A stretch of DNA of 64,000 bases from Kribbella voronezhensis (GCF_004365175.1 NZ_SOCE01000002.1:1426001-1490000), one strand, 5' to 3'. Positions 16,209 through 25,151 are shown, counted from the stretch's first letter. Numbers and translations: made by a program. The notes: a model not told the origin generated them from the letters alone.

Positions 16209-17878
16209 GCAGTCCCAGGGCGCGGTTGAGCCTCGCCTCGGTTGCTGTCGCCTTCGCTGCCGCGGACACCTACGTCGTCGTACTGGCGTTGCCCGACATG
16301 ATGTCCGGTGTCGGGCTGTCCGCGGACGAGTTGCAAAGGGCCGCACCGATTCTGTCCGGCTTCCTGCTGGGCTACATCGCCGTACTGCCACTGATCGGCC
16401 GGATCGCCGACGTGGTCGGCAGGACCCCTGTGCTCGTGGGCGCTCTGCTGTTGTTCGCAGTGGGGTCACTGATCACCGCAGGGGCCTACGACCTCTCGCT
16501 GATCGTCATCGGCAGATTCCTCCAGGGTGTAGGCGGGGGCGGTCTGATCCCGGCCACACTGGCTCTCGTGGCCGACCTCTGGCCGGCCGACAAACGTGGA
16601 CTGCCGCTAGGCGTGGTCGGCGCAGTACAGGAACTCGGCTCGGTGCTCGGCCCGCTGCTCGGCGCTGTGGTGCTGGCGATCGCCGACTGGCGCTACATCT
16701 TCTGGCTGAACCTCACTGTCGCCGTTGTGCTCGCCCTGTTGCTGCGCGGCCGGCAGAGACCGCCGCTGTCGGCTGCGGTCGGCGTGCTGGCTTGTATCGC
16801 CCTCGGTCTCACCTTGACTGCTCCAGAGCGACTAGCAACCGGTGTGACGCTCGGCCTGCCGTTCGTACCGTTCGCCGGCGACTCCCGGCTACTGACCCCG
16901 ATCGGTGTCGCCACACTCGTACTGGCCGTGCTCTGGCTCGTCCTTGTGCTGGTGAAGAACCGCAAGACGCTCGCCGACGTCACCAGCCAGGTCGACGCCA
17001 TCGGCGCTCTCCTCCTGGCCTTGGCGCTCGCGGGAGTAGTGCTGGCCTTCGCCACCGCCGATCCCGAGCGTGAGGTGATGGCGCCCGCCGGGCCGTGGCT
17101 GCTGGTCGCCGCCGCGGTCTTCGCGATCGCCTTCGCGCTCTGGCAGCGCCGCAGCGCGACGGCCATCATCCCGAGCGGGCTACTCGGCGCCAGGCCTGCC
17201 TGGGGATCGCTACTGGTCAGCTTTCTCGTCGGCGCCGCACTGATCGCAGCGCTGGTCGACGTACCGGTCTTCGCGCGCACCACTCAGAGTGGCGGCCAAC
17301 TGGCCGCCGCACTGGTGCTGCTGCGCTTCCTCATCGCCCTGCCATTGGGTGCTGTCATCGGCGGCTGGCTGACCCGTCGGTACGGCCTCGGGCTGATCAC
17401 TGGCGTCGGGCTCGCCTTGGCCGGCGCGATGTTCGTCCTGATGGCCTTCTGGGAGCGCGGGGCACTCAAGCACGCCCCGGCCACGATCGTGCTGCTGGGC
17501 TGCGGCTTCGGCTTCGGCTTGGCGCTGTCGCCGGTCAACACGGCCATGCTGGCCGTCACTCGCGCCGACAGCCACGGACTGGTCAGTGCACTCGTGGTGG
17601 TCGCCCGGATGGTCGGCATGCTCGTCGGCGTCTCCGTGCTGACTGCGCTCGGCCTGCGCCGCTACTACACAGTGGTAAACGACATACCGTCGCCGAACGA
17701 GCTCTGCCCGAATGCTCCGGGCTCCTGCCGCCCATACGTGGACGCGCTCCGCGAGGCGGGGATTTCACAAGTGCACACGATCTTCGCCGGAGCGGCGGTC
17801 TGCGCGTTCGCGGCCGCGGTACTGGCCGTCCTGCTGCTCGGGCGGCGGCCGGTCGACGCACGCAGTACGGCGGCGTGA
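16205..17878 (+). CDS. MFS transporter of the Rv1410/P55 type (LprG partner)
   Basis: A 557-residue, 14-helix-type major facilitator protein. The GTG start at 16205 overlaps the lipoprotein stop (GTGA), so it is translated from the same message. Seen: an acidic residue in helix 1 (AAADTYVVVLALP), motif A in the loop after helix 2 (GRIADVVGRTPVL), motif C-like LQGVGGGGLIPATLALVADLW, and a long, Cys-containing extracytoplasmic loop near residues 480-510 (LCPNAPGSCRPYVDALREAG) between the last helices, as described for lipid-exporting Rv1410 homologues. Role inferred from this pairing: extraction or export of a lipid with the lipoprotein. A drug exporter is the alternative. Confidence 0.88.
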   Translation: MSSPRARLSLASVAVAFAAADTYVVVLALPDMMSGVGLSADELQRAAPILSGFLLGYIAVLPLIGRIADVVGRTPVLVGALLLFAVGSLITAGAYDLSLIVIGRFLQGVGGGGLIPATLALVADLWPADKRGLPLGVVGAVQELGSVLGPLLGAVVLAIADWRYIFWLNLTVAVVLALLLRGRQRPPLSAAVGVLACIALGLTLTAPERLATGVTLGLPFVPFAGDSRLLTPIGVATLVLAVLWLVLVLVKNRKTLADVTSQVDAIGALLLALALAGVVLAFATADPEREVMAPAGPWLLVAAAVFAIAFALWQRRSATAIIPSGLLGARPAWGSLLVSFLVGAALIAALVDVPVFARTTQSGGQLAAALVLLRFLIALPLGAVIGGWLTRRYGLGLITGVGLALAGAMFVLMAFWERGALKHAPATIVLLGCGFGFGLALSPVNTAMLAVTRADSHGLVSALVVVARMVGMLVGVSVLTALGLRRYYTVVNDIPSPNELCPNAPGSCRPYVDALREAGISQVHTIFAGAAVCAFAAAVLAVLLLGRRPVDARSTAA

Positions 17879-17946
17879 GGCAGCCAACTGTCCACGGGTG
17901 ACGACAGTCATGCGATCGTATGGACGGCTCGCGTACCGTGAGGCCC

Positions 17947-18888
17947 GTGAGTGCGACAACCGACGCCACCGGTCGGCCGGGCCTGTGCTCGACCATCTGC
18001 CGGCAGCTGAACGAACCACTTCCCGGTACGGCGGTCGTCGCCACCGGGTGGGTCGTCGTCGAGCAGCCCGGTCCGTGGGGCGCCAAGGCCGCCACCCAGA
18101 GTCATCTCGACCCGGAGTTCGGCGGCCGGTTCGACGACGCGTGCAAGAAGGCCGACCTACGGTTCGGACTGATCCGCTCCCCCGGCAAGCATGCCGACGC
18201 AACGCCTCGCGCTCACCAGGTCTACGTGGCCTGCACCATCCCCGGACGCAGTTGGCTGCTCGGCGGCCGCGTGGCCGACCCAGTGGAGCTGTCGGCGCTG
18301 GACCTGGAAGCCGTACGCCGAGGTGACGCGGACGCCGTACTGGCATCCCTCCCCGACCTGGCCCCGGTGACGCAAAGCGTCCTGCTGGTCTGTACGAACG
18401 GCAAGCGCGACGAGTGCTGCGCGCTGCTCGGCCGCCCGATCGTCAACGCGCTCTCCGCTCTGGCGCCCGGCCGGGTCTGGGAGGCCGACCACCTCGGCGG
18501 TCACCGGTTCGCACCGACCGCCACCTTGCTGCCGTCCGGAACCATGCACGGGCGGCTCGACCTCGAAACAGCCACCGCCGTGCTCGCCGCGTCCGACCGT
18601 GGTGAGACGATAGTGACCAACCTGCGCGGCCGGACCACCTGGTCCAAGCGCGGCCAGGTCGCCGAGATCGCTGTCCGCCACCTCATCGGCGAGGCCGGCC
18701 TGGACAGTCTCGGCGTCATCGCGGAAGACCTGGAGACCGTCACGGTCAGCCACACCGACGGCCGGACCTGGACGGTCCCCGTCACCAGCGAATCCGTAGA
18801 CCCTCCCCGCCCGGAGTCCTGTGGAAAGGAGCCGTTCACCATGTCGATCCTGCGTGCCGGAACCATCATCGGGGGAGAGCTCGGATGA
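17947..18888 (+). CDS. Sucrase/ferredoxin-like family protein
   Basis: A 313-residue thioredoxin-fold protein of the Suc_Fer-like family. The N-terminal CSTICRQLNEPLPGTA and the central block LVCTNGKRDECCALLGRP supply the conserved cysteines; WEADHLGGHRFAPTATLLPSG is the second hallmark and resembles thioredoxin-like [2Fe-2S] ferredoxins. Function is not established for bacterial members; an iron-sulfur or redox role is likely. The GTG at 17947 gives the usual family N-terminus; an ATG at 17920 in the same frame is possible. The stop overlaps the carbonic anhydrase start by ATGA, so the two are translationally coupled. Confidence 0.8.
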   Translation: MSATTDATGRPGLCSTICRQLNEPLPGTAVVATGWVVVEQPGPWGAKAATQSHLDPEFGGRFDDACKKADLRFGLIRSPGKHADATPRAHQVYVACTIPGRSWLLGGRVADPVELSALDLEAVRRGDADAVLASLPDLAPVTQSVLLVCTNGKRDECCALLGRPIVNALSALAPGRVWEADHLGGHRFAPTATLLPSGTMHGRLDLETATAVLAASDRGETIVTNLRGRTTWSKRGQVAEIAVRHLIGEAGLDSLGVIAEDLETVTVSHTDGRTWTVPVTSESVDPPRPESCGKEPFTMSILRAGTIIGGELG

Positions 18889-19397
18889 CCAACCCAGTGC
18901 TGCCCAGCGGCTTCGAGGACCTGCTCGCCGCGAACGCCGACTACGCCGCGAACTTCGCCTACAGCGGATTCGACGGCATCGCCCACGCCGGGATCGGCGT
19001 GGTCACCTGCATGGACTCGCGCATCCCCCCGCTGGAGATGCTCGGCCTGAAGCCCGGCGACGCGAAGGTCCTGCGCAGCGCCGGTGCCCGGGTCACCGAG
19101 CTGACCCTGACGGGCCTCGTCCTCGGCGTCCAGCTGCTCGGCGTACGCCGGATCATGATCATCCCGCACACCCGGTGCGCGATGGCCTCGATGACCGAGG
19201 ACGCCATGCGCGCCAAGGTCGAACTGGCCGCCGGCAAGCCGGCCGGCTACCTGCCGCTCAACGTCATCCCCGACCAGCTCGAAGCCCTGCGGCACGACGT
19301 CTCCGCCGTCCGCGAACACCCGCTGATCGGTGACGACATCCTGGTCGGCGGCTTCATGTACGACGTGGACACCGGTCACCTCACCCAGATCAACTGA
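18885..19397 (+). CDS. Beta-carbonic anhydrase
   Basis: A 170-residue zinc enzyme interconverting CO2 and bicarbonate. The ligand set is visible: CMDSR near residue 44 (Cys and the Asp-Arg dyad) and the HTRC motif near 102 (His and Cys). The length and the PLEMLGLKPGDAKVLRSAGARV segment fit the small actinobacterial class (Rv1284-like). It is translated from the same message as the sucrase/ferredoxin-like gene (ATGA overlap). A hairpin terminator follows at 19409-19439. Confidence 0.92.
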   Translation: MTNPVLPSGFEDLLAANADYAANFAYSGFDGIAHAGIGVVTCMDSRIPPLEMLGLKPGDAKVLRSAGARVTELTLTGLVLGVQLLGVRRIMIIPHTRCAMASMTEDAMRAKVELAAGKPAGYLPLNVIPDQLEALRHDVSAVREHPLIGDDILVGGFMYDVDTGHLTQIN

Positions 19398-19408
19398 CGG
19401 CCTCGCCC

Positions 19409-19439
19409 GCCGAGAGGTCCGACATCCGGATCTCTCGGC
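19409..19439. terminator. Stem-loop terminator after the carbonic anhydrase gene
   Basis: GCCGAGAGGTCCG pairs with CCGGATCTCTCGGC across a 4-base loop with one mismatch. It lies 12 bp after the stop codon. There is no clear U-tract, as is usual for actinobacterial terminators. Confidence 0.6.
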
Positions 19440-19468
19440 CGGCCTGTCAGATCTGATAGACAACCTTT

Positions 19469-20773
19469 ATGAGACTCCGCCCAAGCTCTCTTCTTCCCGC
19501 CGTTCTGGCCGGCGCCCTCGCGCTGACCTCCGCCCTGACCACGCTCCCCACAGCGACCGCTGCCCCAGCCGCAGCGCCGTCGACCGCCTGCTTCGACCAG
19601 AGCGTCACCGGGACGGTCGAGGAGCAGCGCCTCGACAACGGTGTCGCAGGCGGCCCGTCGGTGCCGGCCGAGATCCTGGCCCGGTCCGGCTTCGATCGCC
19701 AGGTCCGCTTGTTCAGCCACCTGCTCTGCGCCGTGCCGAACCGAGCGGTCGCGACGACTCTGGTCCGCGTCCAAGGCGAGCTGCTTTGGCGTACGGCGAC
19801 GTACCGGGCCCAGCATCCGCAGACAGCGCCTGCTCTGCCGTCGACCGACGACCGCGGTCTCTACTGGGCCCGGATCTCGATGGCCCTCGCGCTCCGTCAA
19901 TGGCAACCGCACTTCACCCTCGGTACGGCGGACCGCGCCGAACTCATCCGCTCCTTCGAGTACTCCTCCCGCGGTATCACCAGCAGCCGGTTCTCCCCCG
20001 GCGTCCACAAGCTCCTGGTGACCGGCTTCGACCCGTTCACGCTCGATGCCGACATCCGGATCGGGAACCCGTCCGGCGCCAACGCGCTGACCCTCGACGG
20101 GCAGCGCTGGACGGTGAACGGGAAGACGTACGAGATCCAGACCGTGATGTTCCCGGTCCGCTACACCGACTTCGACGAGAACATGGTCGAGAACGCACTC
20201 GCCCCGCACTACCGCGGCGGCCCGCAGCACGCCGACCTGGTGATGACCGCCAGCCAGGGCCGGGTCGGCATCTTCGACCTCGAGGTCTTCAACGGCCGCC
20301 GCCGCTCGGTCAGCTCGATCGGCGACAACAACAACCTGTGGGGCGGCGGCACGATCTACGCACCCGTCGTCTCACCGAGCATGCCGCCCGGCCCCGAGTG
20401 GCTCACCTCGAGCCTGCCGCTGGCCCGGATGTCCGGCGCGACCGTCCCGGCGCAGTTCCGCACCCGCGTGAACACGTCGGTGCTGGAGATCCCGGCCGGC
20501 GAGACACTGCCGGTCCGCCGGCCGGACGGGCCCACTCCTGGATCGATCGCCTCCGAGGGCACCGGCGGCGGCTACCTCTCCAACGAGGTCGCCTACCGCA
20601 ACACGTTGCAACGCGACCTGCTCGACCCGTCGATGCCGGCCGGGCACCTGCACGTCCCGGTGCTCCAGTTCGACCCCGCGAACAAGACGGCGATCACCGA
20701 CCCGACGTACGAGACCAACCGCGACCAGATCGTCCAAGGGGCGCACGCCGTACTGCGAGCCGCCCTCGGCTGA
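19469..20773 (+). CDS. Secreted pyroglutamyl-peptidase (C15) homologue with Ser at the catalytic Cys position
   Basis: A 434-residue protein with a Sec-type signal peptide (MRLRPSSLLPAVLAGALALTSALTTLPTATAAPAA). From about residue 180 it resembles pyrrolidone carboxyl peptidase: LLVTGFDPF at the start of the fold, RVGIFDLEVFN with Glu272, GGGYLSNEVAYRN where peptidases have a YVCN-type motif, and AGHLHVP with His395. The nucleophile position is Ser371. The 24-residue spacing from 371 to 395 equals the Cys-to-His spacing known for bacterial C15 enzymes. The first 150 residues are an extra domain that I do not recognise. Activity may be altered or lost. A strong bidirectional terminator follows. 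Confidence 0.7.
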   Translation: MRLRPSSLLPAVLAGALALTSALTTLPTATAAPAAAPSTACFDQSVTGTVEEQRLDNGVAGGPSVPAEILARSGFDRQVRLFSHLLCAVPNRAVATTLVRVQGELLWRTATYRAQHPQTAPALPSTDDRGLYWARISMALALRQWQPHFTLGTADRAELIRSFEYSSRGITSSRFSPGVHKLLVTGFDPFTLDADIRIGNPSGANALTLDGQRWTVNGKTYEIQTVMFPVRYTDFDENMVENALAPHYRGGPQHADLVMTASQGRVGIFDLEVFNGRRRSVSSIGDNNNLWGGGTIYAPVVSPSMPPGPEWLTSSLPLARMSGATVPAQFRTRVNTSVLEIPAGETLPVRRPDGPTPGSIASEGTGGGYLSNEVAYRNTLQRDLLDPSMPAGHLHVPVLQFDPANKTAITDPTYETNRDQIVQGAHAVLRAALG

Positions 20774-20795
20774 CCGCCTGCTTTCAGCCGGGACC

Positions 20796-20825
20796 GCGGG
20801 GTGCAGCTTCACGAGTGCACCCCGC
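20796..20825. terminator. Perfect inverted repeat, bidirectional terminator
   Basis: Arms GCGGGGTGCA and TGCACCCCGC (10 bp, perfect) enclose a 10-base loop in the 56-bp gap between two convergent genes ending at 20773 and 20830. Confidence 0.75.
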
Positions 20826-20829
20826 GTTC

Positions 20830-21297
20830 TCACTTCCCGGCGAAACCCGCCCGCGCGGCGTCGAAGGTCTCCATCCCGACCTCGCGCAGATGCGTAGCGA
20901 GCACCCAGCGAATCCCGAACGGATCCAGCACGGTCGACTGCCGCGACCCGTGGAACATGTCCACCGGCGGCTTCTCCACCTTCGCCCCGCCCTTCTCCGC
21001 GGCGGCGGTAGTCGCGTCGACGTCCGGCACGTAGAGATTCATCCCGTACGTCGGCGGCTGATCCACCGGCGGCGCGTGCACGCCTTGCTCCGGGTAGGCG
21101 TCGGACACCATGAAGACAGCGCCGTCCACCTCCAACTCGGCATGCCCGATCCGCCCGTCGGCACCCACGAACGGATCCCACACCAACGTCGCCCCGAACA
21201 CCTCGCCGTACCACTCGATCGCCTTGGCCGCATCGCGGCAACACAGATACGGCGTCAACACCCGCCCGATCGGCGGCACATAAGACTTGTCGGTCAC
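20830..21297 (-). CDS. VOC family protein (PhnB/YdhR-like glyoxalase fold)
   Basis: A 155-residue protein. The opening RVLTPYLCCRDAAKAIEWYGEVFGATLV, the centre GHAELEVDGAVFMVSDAYPEQGVHAPP and the end VDMFHGSRQSTVLDPFGIRWVLATH are typical of PhnB-like VOC proteins, which are often annotated as glyoxalases without proof of substrate. I chose the GTG at 21297 because GGGGGAG lies just upstream; longer in-frame extensions have no ribosome-binding site. It is downstream of the HAD gene on the same strand, 57 bp away. Confidence 0.85.
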   Translation of the reverse strand: MTDKSYVPPIGRVLTPYLCCRDAAKAIEWYGEVFGATLVWDPFVGADGRIGHAELEVDGAVFMVSDAYPEQGVHAPPVDQPPTYGMNLYVPDVDATTAAAEKGGAKVEKPPVDMFHGSRQSTVLDPFGIRWVLATHLREVGMETFDAARAGFAGK

Positions 21298-21354
21298 GCT
21301 GACTCCCCCACACTCGATTAGGCGTGAGGACATCTTGCACCCCACAGGGGACAC

Positions 21355-21999
21355 TCAACCGGCCAAGATCACCGGAAATGCTCCCAGCACCGAGGAGAGG
21401 TGATGGTCAGGCGCCAGTCCGCCCGCCGCAGGCCGCCGATCACCGACGAGGATCGTCCGCAGCCCCGCCGCGATCCCACCCGCGATGTCGTACGCCGGAT
21501 GGTCCCCCACCATCCACCCGCCCACCAGCGTCGCCCCGCATCGGTCGGCCGCGAGCCCGAAGATCGCCCGGTCGGGTTTCCGCACCCCGACTTCTTCGGA
21601 GATGCAGCAGCAATCGACCGCCGGACCGATCCCCGTGTGCTCGAGCTTCAGGGTCTGTTGGACGGTGCCACCATTCGTCACCACGGCGACCCGCCACCCG
21701 GCAGTACGGAGTGAAGTCAGGCCGTCCAGGACGGCTTGATCGACCGAGGTGAACAGCGGATGCTCGCGGTCGTAGGCAGCCACCAGGTCCTCGACCGAGG
21801 CGGTCAACCCGAACTGCTCCTTGACCTCGGCGAACAGCTCGGCGCGTGGACGAAAGCCGCCCTCGTCCTTCGCCAGCAACCACGAGACGGCGTCCGCCTC
21901 AAGCCGCTCGTTTCCGGCCCACCAAGATGCCCAGGCCGCGAACGCCGCGTCCCGGTCGATCAAGGTGTTGTCCAGGTCGAAGCAGGCGATGGGTGTCAT
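21355..21999 (-). CDS. HAD-superfamily hydrolase
   Basis: A 214-residue haloacid-dehalogenase-like phosphatase. Motif I is FDLDNTLID near the N-terminus with both catalytic Asp residues, motif II is VVTNGG near residue 110, motif III Lys lies in VRKPDRAIFGLAA near 145, and motif IV is GWMVGDHPAYDIAGG. The helical cap between motifs I and II places it in the subclass I/Gph-like group. The substrate is unknown. The VOC gene at 22077 lies upstream on the same strand. Confidence 0.88.
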   Translation of the reverse strand: MTPIACFDLDNTLIDRDAAFAAWASWWAGNERLEADAVSWLLAKDEGGFRPRAELFAEVKEQFGLTASVEDLVAAYDREHPLFTSVDQAVLDGLTSLRTAGWRVAVVTNGGTVQQTLKLEHTGIGPAVDCCCISEEVGVRKPDRAIFGLAADRCGATLVGGWMVGDHPAYDIAGGIAAGLRTILVGDRRPAAGGLAPDHHLSSVLGAFPVILAG

Positions 22000-22076
22000 C
22001 GGGTGGTCTTTCGGAGGTGGCGGGTGGGCACCTGTCCGTCGTGGCCGCCGACGGACCGGTGCCGGCTGGTCGACTC

Positions 22077-22493
22077 TCAGTCGATGGTTTGGGCGATTTC
22101 CCAGAGGTTGCCGGCTGGGTCGGGGAAGGCTGCGGTGCGGCGGCCCCAGGGGCGGTCGATCGGGCCGTTGAGGAGCGTGCCGCCGTGCGCCTGCAGCGCG
22201 GCAGCGGTCGCGTCGATGTCGTCGACCCTGATGGTGTACAGCACCCGCCCACCCGGGGTCGGCGCGGCGCCGGCGCCGATCAGCAGCGGCTCCTCGTCGA
22301 TCGTGACGAGGTTGAGCATCAGGTTGCGCATCTTCAGCAGGGCGGAGTTGGCGTCCTCGAAGATGATCTTCAGCCCGAACACGCCCGTGTAGAACTCCCG
22401 GCAGGCCGCCACGTCGTCGACGAGCAACGTGATGACTTCGAGTTCGTCCAGACCTTTGATCGGGCCGGTGCTCGTCGGGTGGTCGTTGGTCAT
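22077..22493 (-). CDS. VOC family protein
   Basis: A 138-residue single VOC module pair: LDELEVITLLVDDVAACREFYTGVFGLKIIFEDANSALLKMRNL at the N-terminus and VLYTIRVDDIDATAAALQAHGG followed by RTAAFPDPAGNLWEIAQ at the C-terminus, where the terminal Glu is a usual metal ligand. It is distinct from the other VOC proteins in this window. Role unknown. It lies downstream of the parE terminator at 22575-22607, so it probably has its own promoter in the 118-bp gap. Confidence 0.85.
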   Translation of the reverse strand: MTNDHPTSTGPIKGLDELEVITLLVDDVAACREFYTGVFGLKIIFEDANSALLKMRNLMLNLVTIDEEPLLIGAGAAPTPGGRVLYTIRVDDIDATAAALQAHGGTLLNGPIDRPWGRRTAAFPDPAGNLWEIAQTID

Positions 22494-22574
22494 GATGTCT
22501 CTCCTGCTACGTCAGGGCCGATGGCGGCCATGGGTCTTCGGGAAGGACATCGGGACGCCTGGACAGATCTCGAC

Positions 22575-22607
22575 ATTCCGGCCGAAAGACGAGCTTCCGG
22601 CCGGAAT
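22575..22607 (-). terminator. Stem-loop terminator of parE
   Basis: Arms ATTCCGGCCG and CGGCCGGAAT form a perfect 10-bp stem with a 13-base loop, starting 4 bp beyond the parE stop on the minus strand. Confidence 0.7.
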
Positions 22608-22610
22608 CGC

Positions 22611-24695
22611 CTAGACGTCGATGCGGGTCTCGTCGAGCTCGTAGGCGCCTTGGACCAGGAATTCCTTGCGCGGCGCCACGTCGTTGCCCATCAGCAGGTC
22701 GAAGACGTTCGCGGCGGCCTCGCCGTCGTCGACGGTGATGCGCCGCAGGGTCCGGTGCCGGGGGTCCATCGTGGTCTCCGCCAACTGGTCCGCGTCCATC
22801 TCACCGAGACCCTTGTAGCGCTGCGGGGGCTCCTTCCACTTGACGCCCTTCTTCATCAGCTCGGCCGTCTTCCGCTGGTACTCCGCGTCGCTGTAGGTGT
22901 AGATGTACTTCTCCTGACCCTTCTTCGGGTTGGTCAGCTCGAAGCGGTGCAGCGGCGGTACGGCGGTGTAGACGCGACCGGCGTCGACCAGCGGCCGCAT
23001 GTAGCGGAAAAACAGCGTCGCCAGCAGGCAGCGGATGTGCGCGCCGTCGGAATCGGCGTCGGCCATGAAGATGATCTTGCCGTACCGCGCCTGCTCGATG
23101 TCGAAGCTGCGACCTGAGCCGGCACCGACCACCTGGATGATCGAGGCGCACTCGGCGTTCTTCAGCATGTCGGCGACCGACGCCTTCTGCACGTTCAGGA
23201 TCTTGCCCCGGATCGGCAGCAGCGCCTGGAACTCCGAGCTGCGCGCCAGCTTCGCCGTCCCGAGCGCCGAATCACCCTCGACGATGAACAGCTCGGAGCG
23301 GTCCACGTCGTTGCTGCGGCAGTCCGCCAGCTTGGCCGGCAACGCCGACGACTCCAGCGCCGTCTTCCGCCGCTGCAACTCACGATGCTGCCGTGCAGCG
23401 ACCCGCGTCCGCGACGCCGCGACGACCTTCTCCAGCACCGCGCGCGCCTGGGCCTTGGTGGCACCCTTGGTCGAGGTGAGGAACGCCTCCAGCTCGGTCT
23501 GCACCACCTTCGCGACGATCCGCGAAGCGGCCGGAGTACCGAGCACTTCCTTGGTCTGCCCGTCGAACTGCGGCTCGGACAGCCGGACCGTCACGACGGC
23601 CGTCATGCCTTCCAGTACGTCGTCCTTGATCAGCTCCTCGCCGCTCTTCAGCAGCCGGGTGCCGTTCAGCGCACTGGTGAAGACCTTCGGCAATGCCCGC
23701 TCGAAGCCGGCCACATGGGTGCCGCCCTTCGGCGTCGCCACGATGTTCACGAACGAGCGGAGCTCGGTCTCGTAACCGTCGCCCCAGCGGATCGCGATGT
23801 CGACGTCGAGATCGCGCTCGACATCGGTCGGCGTCATGTGCCCGGCGTCGTCCAGCATCGGCACGGTCTCGGTGAAGTGACCGGTTCCGGTCAGCCGGAT
23901 GACGTCGGTGACCTTCTGGTCGGTGGCCAGGAACTCGCAGAACTCGCTGATCCCGCCGTCGTGCTTGAACGACTCCTCGGTCGGCTCGTCACCGCGCTCG
24001 TCCCGCACGACGAGCTCGAGGCCCGGCACCAGGAACGAGGTCTGCCGGGCGCGGGTGACCAACTCGTCGTAGTTGAAGGCGGCGTCGCGGGTGAAGATCT
24101 GGCGATCCGCCCAGTACCGGATCCGGGTGCCGGTCATGCCCTTCTTGGCCCGGCCGGCCTTGCGCAGCCCCTTGGCCGCCGTGAAACCCGCCGCAGCGCC
24201 CTCGCCGTCGAACTCGCCGGCCACGCCCCGACGGAAGGACGTCGTCCAGATCGTGCCACCGCGGTCGACCTCGACGTCGAGCCGCGCGGACAGCGCGTTC
24301 ACGACGGAGGCGCCGACCCCGTGCAGACCACCGGAGGCGTTGTACGACCCGCCGCCGAACTTGCCGCCGGCGTGCAGTTTGGTGAAGACGACCTCGACAC
24401 CGCTGAGCTTGGTCTTCGGCTCGATGTCGACCGGGATACCGCGGGCCCGGTCACGCACCTCGACCGAACCGTCCTTGTACAGCACGATGTCGATCCGGTC
24501 ACCGTGCCCGGCCAGCGCCTCGTCGACGGCGTTGTCGATGATCTCCCACAAGCAGTGCATCAGCCCGCGGCTGTCGGTCGAGCCGATGTACATCCCCGGC
24601 CGCTTACGCACCGCCTCCAGGCCCTCCAGGACCAGCAGGTTGCGTGCGTTGTACGTCGGGTCGAGCTCGGCACTGCGAGGCGTCGGGGCGGCCAC
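22611..24695 (-). CDS. parE: DNA topoisomerase IV subunit B
   Basis: A 694-residue type IIA topoisomerase B subunit. Seen in order: the GHKL ATPase with RPGMYIGSTDSRGLMHCLWEIIDNAVDEAL, the G-rich lid LHGVGASVVNALS near residue 125, the transducer with its conserved QTKEVLGTP, then the TOPRIM domain with FIVEGDSALG near 455 and the DADSDGAHIRCLL metal site near 545. The C-terminal tower ends with APRKEFLVQGAYELDETRIDV. The GTG start follows AAGGAG by 6 nt. It is divergent from the DUF7455 gene and lies about 9.5 kb from hrdB, an arrangement like the Streptomyces parE region, hence topo IV rather than gyrase. Confidence 0.9.
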   Translation of the reverse strand: MAAPTPRSAELDPTYNARNLLVLEGLEAVRKRPGMYIGSTDSRGLMHCLWEIIDNAVDEALAGHGDRIDIVLYKDGSVEVRDRARGIPVDIEPKTKLSGVEVVFTKLHAGGKFGGGSYNASGGLHGVGASVVNALSARLDVEVDRGGTIWTTSFRRGVAGEFDGEGAAAGFTAAKGLRKAGRAKKGMTGTRIRYWADRQIFTRDAAFNYDELVTRARQTSFLVPGLELVVRDERGDEPTEESFKHDGGISEFCEFLATDQKVTDVIRLTGTGHFTETVPMLDDAGHMTPTDVERDLDVDIAIRWGDGYETELRSFVNIVATPKGGTHVAGFERALPKVFTSALNGTRLLKSGEELIKDDVLEGMTAVVTVRLSEPQFDGQTKEVLGTPAASRIVAKVVQTELEAFLTSTKGATKAQARAVLEKVVAASRTRVAARQHRELQRRKTALESSALPAKLADCRSNDVDRSELFIVEGDSALGTAKLARSSEFQALLPIRGKILNVQKASVADMLKNAECASIIQVVGAGSGRSFDIEQARYGKIIFMADADSDGAHIRCLLATLFFRYMRPLVDAGRVYTAVPPLHRFELTNPKKGQEKYIYTYSDAEYQRKTAELMKKGVKWKEPPQRYKGLGEMDADQLAETTMDPRHRTLRRITVDDGEAAANVFDLLMGNDVAPRKEFLVQGAYELDETRIDV

Positions 24696-25151
24696 TGGGC
24701 TCCTTCACTGGTTCACCAACAGACAACGTGCTCCGGCCCGCGGCCTTCGCACGCTGACAGCCTACGCAGCCCCTCCCCCAATTTCCGGCAGGCCCGGCTG
24801 GGTGGCGCCGGTGTAACCGCCGAGAGCACGGGGTACCGAACGGGAACAGGCAATCACAGCAGAGAAAGGTGTTTCGGCAGGTATCGATCCGGACTCGATC
24901 GCGAGTGGTGTACGACACTCCGTCGATCAGCGCGGCGTAGCCGTCTCATCGCGCACAGTGAGAGAAGACACGCCCGACACTCGCCGGAAACAGCAATTCG
25001 CCCGAATCCGAAACGATTGCCCGTCAATATGCGTCATAACGGAACAGGTGGTTCGTCTCACATACGGACACGCTGCACCAACCGGGAAGCGATCCGCATG
25101 TCAGGATGTTGCTATCTGGTGAGTACGGAACTAGATGAGATGAGGCCTCAA
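24696..25151. other. 456-bp divergent intergenic region between parE and the DUF7455 gene
   Basis: No convincing gene is visible on either strand. The region is less GC-rich than its surroundings, especially at 24840-25140, as expected for two divergent promoters. A candidate promoter for the rightward gene is listed separately; no parE promoter could be picked with confidence. Confidence 0.6.
25109..25137 (+). promoter_or_regulatory. Candidate promoter of the DUF7455 gene
   Basis: TTGCTA (25109-25114) and TAGATG (25132-25137) are separated by 17 bp. A start site near 25144 would leave a leader of under ten bases before the GTG at 25152. Confidence 0.35.
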
